Assembly (NCBI GenBank): GCA_003233295.1
Contig: QILJ01000440.1
Coordinates: forward strand, 1 to 6,294
DNA from: Ignavibacteria bacterium
GTDB lineage: Bacteria > Bacteroidota > Ignavibacteria > Ignavibacteriales > Melioribacteraceae
DNA length: 6,294 nt
Reading direction: 5' to 3'
Shown here: piece by piece, positions 1 through 6,244 of the stretch
How the letters are laid out: each line of letters opens with the position of its first letter
Numbering within the stretch: position 1 is the stretch's first letter
Translations under genes and position numbers: made by a program
Notes under the pieces: model-generated
The model's database searches: none
Told to the model about the DNA's origin: nothing
The model's input: the letters and a program-made list of their open reading frames with translations, nothing else

Positions 1-41
1 ATAATAGATAGTGTAACAATTTTTTTTAATAGTTTATCCAT
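1..41 (-). CDS. N-terminal fragment of a downstream gene, probably exported (partial)
   Basis: Reading the minus strand from 41 gives ATG and 13 complete codons, MDKLLKKIVTLSI, before the window ends. The start is supported by an AGGAGGG Shine-Dalgarno sequence at 46-52, and the stop codon of the metallophosphoesterase gene lies only 12 nt upstream. The peptide has a lysine-rich beginning (K3, K6, K7) followed by hydrophobic residues, which is what the start of a Sec signal peptide or a membrane segment looks like; this is inference from very few residues. The tight spacing suggests co-transcription with the metallophosphoesterase. The function cannot be told from this fragment. Confidence 0.75.
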   Translation of the reverse strand, partial: MDKLLKKIVTLSI

Positions 42-45
42 AAAT

Positions 46-52
46 CCCTCCT
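46..52 (-). promoter_or_regulatory. Strong Shine-Dalgarno site for the gene starting at 41
   Basis: The minus strand reads AGGAGGG here, 4 nt before the ATG at 41-39. It lies inside the 12-nt gap after the TAA stop at 56-54 of the preceding gene. It is the main evidence that a new gene starts at 41 and that the two genes form an operon. Confidence 0.75.
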
Positions 53-53
53 A

Positions 54-1412
54 TTAATTGTTTGTGTTTGTATTATTTAGATCAATCATTAGATCATTAT
101 CTTTAGGTGGTAAGTCTAACCAAATCAAACTTAATCCGGCAGCAATTTTTTGTACGGTTGGATCACTATTACCAATTAATTGCTGAATTTTATTTCGAGT
201 TTCTTGCGATGGGTTTTCATCACCGGCATAGTGAGCAATAATTGCGTCAGTCATCACCGGCGCAACAAGATCTGCATTTCCTTCTGATAATGAATAATTA
301 TTCATGAGAAATGTTTTTATCAACTCCGGCATACCGATTGTGAGAAAATTTTTCGCATATTCTTGAAATGTTAAACCACCGGTGTCGTAATTAATTTCAT
401 TGATGAAATCACTAGTTATTTTAAGGTAATTGTTCGATGTTAATTCAATTATCCTAAAAGGAACAGGCCAAGTAACAGATGAACCGGTTTCAATATCAAA
501 GATAAAATCAGAACCGCTTTGAAATTTCACAATATCCTGTGCGTGGAAATGTCCGGTAAACATCACTTTTAATCCAAGCGAAGCGAACTCATATCTTACT
601 CTTGTGAAATCTTCAACAACGTATGGTGTAAAGAACTCGCTTTCTTTGGCAAAGTGTTCGGTTAATCCATGATGCATCATTCCAAGTAAGGTTTTGTTCT
701 TCGAGATACCTTCTTGTATTTTAGATTTTATCCATTCATATGTTTCCGGTTTGAATCTACCGCCAGTTTCCGGATAACCGTTCGCCAAATTATTATCATA
801 TCGGCAGGCGTCCATCCCAATTATCCAAATATCATCGGAAGGTTGCGCAACATAACTCAATGAGTTCGGATCTCGATAGAGGGCTTCTTTATATCCGTAA
901 TCAGCATAAATTTCTGAAAATTGAGCCGGAGAAATATTTTCTGTGGGGGTTGGTCCTGAATTAGAATAACTCATAGCATTGGGATTATTAATATCATGAT
1001 TACCCGGTACTACGTAAACTTTTGCTCCTGAGTTTTCCAATTCCTTCAAATGTTCAGCAAATTTTTGATGACTTATAAGTTCCCCGTCTTTAGTAAGGTC
1101 GCCTGAAATAAGGACTATATTAACATTTTCTTTATTGATCTCGTTTATTGTGGATTGAAGAATGGCTTTACTCTCGGCGAACATTTTTCTGCTGTATCCT
1201 GTAGCGGCAAGAAACTTCTCAGCGTCTGTACCAAGAGAAGGGTCGAAATAATGAGGGTCTGAAAACACAGCAATTTTTGCTACTGTTACTCCTTTATCAA
1301 CCGGTTCAACAACTGAATTGTTTTCCGAGCATGAAGTAAGAATTACTATGAAAAGGAGTAAAAACTTCAGAATATTTTTGTTGTTAAATAATTTAGTAAT
1401 GCTATAACCCAT
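54..1412 (-). CDS. Lipoprotein metallophosphoesterase (calcineurin-like phosphatase/phosphodiesterase)
   Basis: This 452-residue protein is a lipid-anchored hydrolase of the calcineurin-like metallophosphoesterase superfamily, which uses a two-metal centre to cleave phosphomono- or phosphodiesters. A lipoprotein signal (K12, K16, then a hydrophobic run from F17 to L25) ends in the lipobox LTSC with C28 as the lipidated cysteine, so the enzyme should sit on the envelope outside the cytoplasm. All metal-binding motifs are present in order: D52-x-H54, GD at 104-105, GNHD at 137-140, the histidine pair H247-H248 and GHFH at 287-290. The catalytic core covers about residues 45-330. About 110 further residues of unclear role follow, ending in an asparagine/threonine-rich tail. 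The start at 1412 places the lipobox at the usual distance, although no Shine-Dalgarno sequence is visible. The substrate is unknown; cyclic nucleotide or other phosphodiesters are possible but unproven. A gene with a strong ribosome site follows 12 nt downstream. Confidence 0.88.
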   Translation of the reverse strand: MGYSITKLFNNKNILKFLLLFIVILTSCSENNSVVEPVDKGVTVAKIAVFSDPHYFDPSLGTDAEKFLAATGYSRKMFAESKAILQSTINEINKENVNIVLISGDLTKDGELISHQKFAEHLKELENSGAKVYVVPGNHDINNPNAMSYSNSGPTPTENISPAQFSEIYADYGYKEALYRDPNSLSYVAQPSDDIWIIGMDACRYDNNLANGYPETGGRFKPETYEWIKSKIQEGISKNKTLLGMMHHGLTEHFAKESEFFTPYVVEDFTRVRYEFASLGLKVMFTGHFHAQDIVKFQSGSDFIFDIETGSSVTWPVPFRIIELTSNNYLKITSDFINEINYDTGGLTFQEYAKNFLTIGMPELIKTFLMNNYSLSEGNADLVAPVMTDAIIAHYAGDENPSQETRNKIQQLIGNSDPTVQKIAAGLSLIWLDLPPKDNDLMIDLNNTNTNN

Positions 1413-1432
1413 TTAAAATGTAGTAAAAGTTT

Positions 1433-1454
1433 ATGTTAAAACATATAGCATGTT
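1433..1454. repeat. Alternating ATGTT/AACAT inverted repeats upstream of the metallophosphoesterase gene
   Basis: ATGTT (1433-1437), AACAT (1440-1444) and ATGTT (1450-1454) form two overlapping inverted repeats 21-42 nt before the start codon at 1412. This could be a small operator or an mRNA hairpin in the 5' leader, but such short AT-rich repeats also occur by chance. No convincing promoter was found in the 157-nt gap 1413-1569. That gap also holds a 6-bp inverted repeat, CAATTA/TAATTG, at 1517-1531 without a T-run. Confidence 0.3.
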
Positions 1455-1569
1455 AATTATTTTTAAAGTAAAATTCCACTCAATAATTTAGTATTCATGG
1501 AGTAAACGTAAGCAACCAATTATCATAATTGATCACCTAACTGTTGTATCACTATTGAAAATATTGAAA

Positions 1570-2838
1570 TTATTTTAACAGAATCAACTTTTTAACTTCG
1601 GTAAAATGACTATTGTTCTCGACAGAAACAGCACTCATTCTCAAAAAATAAATTCCGGACGGAAAGTATGAAGCATTCCAATTCAATTCATATTTTCCTG
1701 CGGAACTTCTTCCGCTGAATAGCTTATCTACTTTTTCACCAAGTATATTATAAATAGATAATGATACTACACTTTCGCTGGGAATACTATATCGAATATT
1801 AGTACTCGGGTTAAAAGGATTGGGATAATTTTGAGAAAGTAAAAATTCCAAAGGAAGGTCGCTATTATCATTTTCAACCGAAGTTATTTCGCTTAAGGGT
1901 CGTTTCCAAACAGACCAGCCACCGGGACCGCCGGCAAATAGATCTGATGTTCCAACCGCTAAAGCTCTGACATATGGATACTCCGGGAAACCCTGATTAA
2001 TCTCAGACCATGTTACTCCTAAGTCAGTAGAGATTAAAACGCCACCACCTTCACCAGAAACAAGACTGGCAAAAAGATTATCCTTATATGACACAAGTTC
2101 ACCAACAAAGGAATTTTCCATTCCTGCATTAGCCGCAATCCAGTTGCTACCTCCATCATCTGAATAATACACTCCGTAATTGGTACCTGCAAAAATCCTA
2201 TTTGAAATACTTGCAAAACTTCTTACATGATTTCCATCTGATGGTAATCCATTATTACTTAACGACCAATTAATATTGTTTAACGAGCTCTTATACAGAT
2301 GATCAGTATATGTACCGGCTAAAATTGTTTCGCCTATAATACCTAATGTTCGAACATCCGTATCTGAAAGTCCCGTATTTGCTTCGTTCCAGTTTGCCCC
2401 GTTGTCTGTGGAAAAGTAAACGCCCTTTTTTGTTCCCAAAAACATTTTATTCCCGTCAACTGCAAGAGTCTGAATATAAGGACTATTAGGCAATCCGTTT
2501 CCCCCGCCTGACCAACTGGCGCCATTGTCTGTCGAAATATAAGCTCCAAAGTATTTGATTGCAGCATAAAATTTTGTTCCATCACATATTATTCTTGGGA
2601 CTTCTAACCCGCTACTGGGCAGTCCATTAGAAGACTCATTCCAAGTAGAGCCATTATCGGTAGAAACATATATTCCACCGATCTGCGATCCAACTACAAC
2701 TATGTTACCGCAGGCAGCAATGGATTCCACCGAACCTTGCGGCGGATAATCTGTTTTAACCCATTGAGCATTAACTTGGCTGAACATAAAAACGCCAGCC
2801 AATATTAACAAGTAAAGGGTATAGCTTTTATCATTCAT
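1570..2838 (-). CDS. Secreted BNR-repeat beta-propeller protein with T9SS type A sorting domain
   Basis: This 422-residue exported protein has a signal peptide (about residues 1-24, likely cleavage after VNA before Q25), a repeat region and a C-terminal sorting domain. Asp-box (BNR, S-x-D-x-G-x-x-W) motifs recur every 41-44 residues: STDNGSTW (59-66), STDNGASW (102-109), STDNGANW (143-150), a degenerate copy near 184-191, SDDGGSNW (226-233) and STDLGVTW (270-277). This is the pattern of a sialidase/photosynthesis-stability-factor-like propeller, with six clear blades and possibly a seventh shared between the N-terminal W26 strand and the strand near W311. No sialidase catalytic arginine triad could be identified, so a binding or structural role is as likely as an enzymatic one. 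Residues 334-422 are a T9SS type A domain (NYPNPFNPST, GEKV, SGIYFLR, KKLILLK), which directs export through the outer membrane by T9SS. AGGAG at 2844-2848 precedes the ATG by 5 nt. Confidence 0.9.
   Translation of the reverse strand: MNDKSYTLYLLILAGVFMFSQVNAQWVKTDYPPQGSVESIAACGNIVVVGSQIGGIYVSTDNGSTWNESSNGLPSSGLEVPRIICDGTKFYAAIKYFGAYISTDNGASWSGGGNGLPNSPYIQTLAVDGNKMFLGTKKGVYFSTDNGANWNEANTGLSDTDVRTLGIIGETILAGTYTDHLYKSSLNNINWSLSNNGLPSDGNHVRSFASISNRIFAGTNYGVYYSDDGGSNWIAANAGMENSFVGELVSYKDNLFASLVSGEGGGVLISTDLGVTWSEINQGFPEYPYVRALAVGTSDLFAGGPGGWSVWKRPLSEITSVENDNSDLPLEFLLSQNYPNPFNPSTNIRYSIPSESVVSLSIYNILGEKVDKLFSGRSSAGKYELNWNASYFPSGIYFLRMSAVSVENNSHFTEVKKLILLK
1903..2766 (-). repeat. Tandem Asp-box (BNR) blade repeats within the propeller gene
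   Basis: Five clear and one degenerate Asp-box blade repeats of about 41-44 codons lie within this stretch. The DNA shows the repetition too: variants of the complement of TCNACNGACAATGGNNCNAAYTGG recur around 2025, 2155, 2400, 2525 and 2655. This is a protein-level structural repeat, not a mobile or intergenic repeat. Confidence 0.8.
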
Positions 2839-3064
2839 AAAATCTCCTGAAAATATATCTATAAAACTAATTGTAAACTATTCAATACTACAAAGTATGA
2901 AAATGAATACTATTTGTTTATAGGGCATAAAACTTATAGTAAAGTATCAAACAAATAAGATAGATAATTTTTCTCAAATAATTTCTTTAGAGAATGTAAA
3001 GCCAAGTTTCTAATGAGCATGCAATATTAGTAACTTTACCAAAAATTTTATTCAGTACCGATAA

Positions 3065-3946
3065 TTATTTCAATAAAATCAACTTTTTAATATCAGTAAA
3101 GTTCTTACTGTTTTTTAATGAGATCGCATTCATTCTTAAGAAATAGACCCCAGAGGTGAAGTTTGAAGCATTCCAAATAATCTCAAAGTTTCCGGCAGTT
3201 TGTGTCCCTTTATACAATTCAGCAACTTTTGCTCCAATTGAATTGAAGACTGTAAGCGATACTTCACTCTCATTTGGTAAGCTGTATCTAATTGTTGTAC
3301 TCGGGTTGAAGGGATTAGGATAGTTCTGATCTAATGCAAATGTGCTTCCATTTGATTCTACATTAGTAGGTGTATCTAAAGTGAGATTATCAATCTTAAC
3401 AGTAGAGCCAGCAGAAGTAAGATCACCATCAATTGTATCTGCAAGAACGAAGTTAATCGATAAATAGCTTGGAGCTTTATCAGAAAAGTATTCAATGGTG
3501 GTTTCAAACTGAGACCAGTTTGGCGAAGGATTTTCCAAGATAAAAGTTCCAGTGCCTATTCCCTGATCAGTTTCATCGTAAATAACTATTGAAGTCCAAA
3601 AAGTTGCTCCTCCTTTTAAGTCGGTTTTTATATATCCTTTGAATTTTGTGTATCTGATAGAAACCGGATGACCTGGGATAGAAGATGAATTATCATTCAC
3701 GGTGTTTAGCATTGCAGGCCATGCAGTATTAGCAAAATTTACAATTTCCATCTGAGCTGCAGATGAACCTTGTTGTGCGTCTGATGTCCGAGTTACGTTT
3801 GTAACTACGGCATTAAAAGTATCCCAATTAATTGGTCTTCCTCCATCCCATTCCTCGAACCCAGCGTTTAGAATTTGCGAAAAAGAACTGGAGGTTAACA
3901 ATACTGCAAAGAAAAGAATTAGAAGTAGAAAATCTATTTTTTTCAT
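3065..3946 (-). CDS. Small secreted protein with beta-sandwich (carbohydrate-binding-like) domain and T9SS type A sorting domain
   Basis: This 293-residue exported protein has a signal peptide (K2, K3, a hydrophobic run to about 18, likely cleavage after SFS before Q24). A mature domain of about 170 residues follows, which starts ILNAGFEEWDGG and ends STVKIDNLTL (181-190). The NxGFExW opening and the V-x-I-D-N closing strand are typical of galactose-binding-like or CBM-type beta-sandwich domains in secreted FCB-group proteins, so glycan or surface binding is a reasonable guess; no catalytic motif is visible. Residues 205-293 form a T9SS type A sorting domain (QNYPNPFNPSTTIRYSLP, SGVYFLR, KKLILLK), predicting T9SS export and surface attachment or release. 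AGGAGG at 3953-3958 lies 6 nt before the ATG. The sorting domain closely resembles that of the neighbouring propeller gene 226 nt downstream. The exact ligand is unknown. Confidence 0.88.
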   Translation of the reverse strand: MKKIDFLLLILFFAVLLTSSSFSQILNAGFEEWDGGRPINWDTFNAVVTNVTRTSDAQQGSSAAQMEIVNFANTAWPAMLNTVNDNSSSIPGHPVSIRYTKFKGYIKTDLKGGATFWTSIVIYDETDQGIGTGTFILENPSPNWSQFETTIEYFSDKAPSYLSINFVLADTIDGDLTSAGSTVKIDNLTLDTPTNVESNGSTFALDQNYPNPFNPSTTIRYSLPNESEVSLTVFNSIGAKVAELYKGTQTAGNFEIIWNASNFTSGVYFLRMNAISLKNSKNFTDIKKLILLK

Positions 3947-3964
3947 TTTATTCCTCCTAAGAAT

Positions 3965-4048
3965 GTTTATGAATGCATGTTTTATGTCATAAAGTTAATT
4001 GCAAATGACATCCGTTTATGAATATAAAGCAAATTAAGTGTTATGTCA
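3965..4048. repeat. Cluster of short repeats in the upstream region of the 3946 gene
   Basis: GTTTATGAAT occurs as a direct repeat at 3965-3974 and 4014-4023. ATGTCA occurs at 3984-3989 and 4043-4048, and inverted (TGACAT) at 4006-4011. The first ATGTCA is the centre of a 13-nt odd palindrome, TTTATGTCATAAA (3981-3993). The last copy sits inside the spacer of the candidate promoter for the minus-strand gene. This layout could be a set of operator sites, but the motifs are short and AT-rich. Confidence 0.35.
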
Positions 4049-4060
4049 AATTAAAACAAT
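4030..4060 (-). promoter_or_regulatory. Candidate promoter for the small T9SS cargo gene
   Basis: On the minus strand, ATTG (4060-4057) is followed by a 19-nt spacer and TTAATTTG (4037-4030). This matches the Bacteroidota-type TTG...TAnnTTTG pattern with one mismatch (T for A at position 2). Transcription would start near 4023, giving a leader of about 76 nt before the ATG at 3946. AT-rich DNA yields such matches by chance, so confidence is limited. Confidence 0.4.
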
Positions 4061-4192
4061 TAAAATATTTTCCTTTTTTTTACCAGTGCACCGTGGTTTT
4101 GACTGTAATTGCAGATGAAACCTTATCTACACAAATTAGCTGCATCTGTTCAATTTCGTGTGCTATTCTAATATGAGAGTGAATCCCAATAA

Positions 4193-4223
4193 TTGGTTTA
4201 GCTTAAAATTATGATTATCTTTG
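4193..4223 (+). promoter_or_regulatory. Probable typA promoter (Bacteroidota-type -33/-7)
   Basis: TTGG (4193-4196), a 19-nt spacer and TATCTTTG (4216-4223) match the primary-sigma promoter pattern of the Bacteroidota (TTTG or TTG, 17-23 nt, TAnnTTTG), with a perfect -7 element. The expected start of transcription is near 4229-4231. That leaves a leader of about 85 nt before the TTG start at 4315, with a terminator-like hairpin inside it. Confidence 0.6.
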
Positions 4224-4270
4224 CAATTGAAAATATTGAGTTTAGTGAAATTTTATAAAATAAAACTAAA

Positions 4271-4298
4271 GCCTCACAGTAAAATGTGAGGTTTTTTT
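4271..4298 (+). terminator. Intrinsic-terminator-like hairpin in the typA leader
   Basis: CCTCACA (4272-4278) pairs perfectly with TGTGAGG (4285-4291) around the 6-nt loop GTAAAA, and seven T residues follow at 4292-4298. G4271 and the As before it can extend the stem into the T-run. This is the standard shape of a rho-independent terminator on the plus strand. It lies only 16 nt before the typA start and downstream of the likely typA promoter, with no plus-strand gene upstream. It may therefore be an attenuator or the 3' end of a short RNA rather than an ordinary gene-end terminator. Confidence 0.7.
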
Positions 4299-4303
4299 AT
4301 TGT

Positions 4304-4308
4304 AGGAG
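4304..4308 (+). promoter_or_regulatory. Shine-Dalgarno site that fixes the TTG start of typA
   Basis: AGGAG lies 6 nt before the TTG at 4315-4317. No in-frame ATG is near, and the TTG-initiated protein begins MKKIRNVAIIAHVDHGKTT, exactly where TypA proteins normally begin. This supports TTG as the true start codon. Confidence 0.8.
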
Positions 4309-4314
4309 AGTAAA

Positions 4315-6123
4315 TTGAAAAAGATAAGAAATGTAGCGATAATTGCACATGTTGATCACGGTAAAACAACATTAGTTGATGAATTACTAAAACAAAGTAA
4401 AATATTCAGAACAAATCAGGTAGTGCAGGAAAGATTTCTAGATTCAAACGACTTAGAAAGGGAAAGAGGAATTACAATTCTCTCAAAGAACATCAGTATA
4501 CCTTATAATGGATATAAAATTAACTTGATCGATACTCCGGGTCACTCTGATTTTGGCGGAGAAGTTGAAAGAGTGTTAAAAATGGCGGACGGAGTTCTTC
4601 TTTTGGTTGATTCCTTTGAGGGACCGATGCCTCAGACAAGATTTGTTTTGGAGAAAGCGCTTTCTCTTAAATTAAAGCCAATTGTTGTAATAAATAAAAT
4701 TGATAGACCTGATAACAGACCGGAAGAAGTTTTAGACGAAGTTTACGATCTTTTTATTGATCTTGATGCTGACGAAGAACAGTTGGACTTCCAATATCTT
4801 TATGCAAGCGGAAGAGACGGTTGGGCAATTAGGGAGCTCAACGATAAGCAGGAAAATCTGATCCCATTATTAGAGATGATAGTTGAAAGTATTCCTCAAC
4901 CGGAAGTTGTTGAAGGTGAATGTCAAATGCAGATCACTTCGCTTGATTACAGCGAATACGTTGGCAGAATTGGAATTGGAAGAGTTTTCAGAGGAACACT
5001 TCGTAAGTCAGATGCGTTAAGCATTATTAAGCGAGACGGCTCAATTAAAAAGATTTCAATAAGACAGCTTTTTGTGTTTGAAGGTCTGGGAAGAATTGAA
5101 GTTGATGAAGTTGAAGCCGGTGATATTTGTGCAATTGTCGGGATTGAAGATATTGATATTGGCGATACAATTGCCGGTGGTGAAAGTCCTGAACCGTTAC
5201 CAATAATTGCAATTGATGAACCGACAATCAGTTTAAATTTTACTGTTAATACATCTCCGTTCTTTGGCAAAGAGGGTAAGTATGTTACGTCTCGTCATTT
5301 ACGAGATCGACTATATAAAGAACTTGAACAGAATGTTGCATTACATGTAGAAGAAACCGGTTCACCGGATACTTATAAAGTATCTGGGAGAGGAATTCTT
5401 CATTTATCCATTCTTATGGAGAATATGCGAAGGGAAGGATATGAATTTGCTGTTGGTGCTCCAAAAGTTATTTTTAAAGAGATCAAACGGAAGAAAGCCG
5501 AACCGATTGAAATTCTTACAGTTGATGTACCTAATGATCTTTCCGGTAAAGTGATCGAATTGGTCGGGCAGAAAAAAGGGGAGCTTGTAAAAATGGAAGC
5601 AAAAGGCTCGCTTACTAAATTGGAGTTTCATATTCCTGCACGCGGATTGATGGGATTAAGAAATAAAATTCTAACTGTAACTTCGGGCGAAGGAATTATG
5701 CATCACCGTTTTTATCAATATGAATATTTCAAAGGTTCAATCACACAAAGACAGTCCGGTGTTTTGATCTCTATGCATGAAGGAACAGCTACTGCTTATG
5801 CTATCGATTCTCTTCAAGACCGGGGAAAATTTTTCATTGAACCGGGTGATGTCATTTATCAAGGACAGATTGTTGGTGAGAATAATAAAGAGGTTGATAT
5901 CGAAGTTCATGTTCAGCGAGGGAAAAAATTAACGAATATGAGAGCTGCGGGCGCAGACAAAGCTGCTAAGATTGCACCGGCAGTAAAATTCACATTAGAA
6001 GAATCTTTGGAATATATAAAAGAAGATGAACTAATTGAAATTACTCCTAAGTCCATCCGAATGAGAAAATTATATTTAGATTCTCACGCAAGAAAAAAAT
6101 ATAACTTGCAATTAAAGAAATAA
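4315..6123 (+). CDS. typA: Translational GTPase TypA/BipA
   Basis: This 602-residue protein is a complete TypA/BipA, a ribosome-binding GTPase of the EF-G/LepA family linked to 50S subunit assembly and growth under stress or cold. The GTPase motifs are all present: G1 AHVDHGKT (11-18), the switch-I RGIT (51-54), G3 DTPGH (73-77, with catalytic H77), G4 NKID (127-130) and G5 ASG (164-166). An EF-Tu-like beta-barrel domain follows (about 200-290), then the EF-G domain III-like and V-like alpha/beta domains (about 300-385 and 395-475). The BipA-specific C-terminal domain (about 480-600) contains the conserved basic loop KKLTNMRAAGADKA (537-550). The length is normal for the family and no frameshift or missing residue is seen. 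Translation starts at TTG behind AGGAG. The gene diverges from the secreted-protein genes and appears to have its own promoter, with a terminator-like hairpin in the leader that may tune expression. Confidence 0.98.
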   Translation: MKKIRNVAIIAHVDHGKTTLVDELLKQSKIFRTNQVVQERFLDSNDLERERGITILSKNISIPYNGYKINLIDTPGHSDFGGEVERVLKMADGVLLLVDSFEGPMPQTRFVLEKALSLKLKPIVVINKIDRPDNRPEEVLDEVYDLFIDLDADEEQLDFQYLYASGRDGWAIRELNDKQENLIPLLEMIVESIPQPEVVEGECQMQITSLDYSEYVGRIGIGRVFRGTLRKSDALSIIKRDGSIKKISIRQLFVFEGLGRIEVDEVEAGDICAIVGIEDIDIGDTIAGGESPEPLPIIAIDEPTISLNFTVNTSPFFGKEGKYVTSRHLRDRLYKELEQNVALHVEETGSPDTYKVSGRGILHLSILMENMRREGYEFAVGAPKVIFKEIKRKKAEPIEILTVDVPNDLSGKVIELVGQKKGELVKMEAKGSLTKLEFHIPARGLMGLRNKILTVTSGEGIMHHRFYQYEYFKGSITQRQSGVLISMHEGTATAYAIDSLQDRGKFFIEPGDVIYQGQIVGENNKEVDIEVHVQRGKKLTNMRAAGADKAAKIAPAVKFTLEESLEYIKEDELIEITPKSIRMRKLYLDSHARKKYNLQLKK

Positions 6124-6231
6124 TTTCTTAAAAATATAATTGAATATTCTTCTCTTATTTTATGGCAATTTTAATATTCAGTAGTAGAAACATTTATGTG
6201 AATTAGCGAAAAATAATCAATCAATAATTAT

Positions 6232-6236
6232 GAGGG
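6232..6236 (+). promoter_or_regulatory. Ribosome-binding site for the gene starting at 6245
   Basis: GAGGG lies 8 nt before the ATG at 6245. An earlier ATG at 6230 runs into a stop after three codons, which leaves 6245 as the likely start. In the 121-nt gap after typA (6124-6244) no clear terminator or promoter was seen. Confidence 0.6.
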
Positions 6237-6244
6237 ATTAAGCT

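Larger units (their letters stand above)
3947..4314. other. Divergent intergenic region between the small T9SS cargo gene and typA
   Basis: This 368-nt region holds, from left to right: the AGGAGG ribosome site of the minus-strand gene (3953-3958), a set of short repeats (3965-4048), a candidate minus-strand promoter (4030-4060), a T-rich tract (4072-4081), an unexplained and less AT-rich stretch (4083-4190), the typA promoter (4193-4223), a terminator-like hairpin (4271-4298) and the typA ribosome site (4304-4308). No tRNA or known riboswitch was recognised. The 4083-4190 stretch has no assigned function. Confidence 0.8.

Noticed and set aside
2034..2585. Alternative minus-strand frames inside the propeller gene
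   Set aside because: They come from the repeated Asp-box coding DNA read in another frame and have no start signals.
3012..3045. Weak inverted repeat TTAGT/ACCAA downstream of the small T9SS cargo gene as a terminator
   Set aside because: It has only five pairs including a wobble, and no T-run on the minus strand; termination here is not supported.
4080..4202. Minus-strand open frame of about 40 codons ending at TAA (4082-4080), with segments such as PIIGIHSHIRIAHE and AITVKTTVHW
   Set aside because: It has no start codon except an internal ATG, no ribosome site, and overlaps the typA promoter region. A run of this length is not rare by chance. It could be a gene remnant, but I recognise no family.
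4211..4258. Plus-strand 15-residue frame (MIIFAIENIEFSEIL) in the typA leader, a possible leader peptide
   Set aside because: Its ATG lies upstream of and overlapping the -7 promoter element, so it would not be on the typA transcript, and it has no ribosome site.
4947..5631. Minus-strand open frames inside typA
   Set aside because: They are shadows of the typA coding frame, with no ribosome sites and unnatural compositions.
6141..6180. Inverted repeat TGAATATT/AATATTCA after typA as a terminator
   Set aside because: The stem is all but one pair A/T, the loop is 24 nt, each arm is itself nearly palindromic, and no T-run follows.
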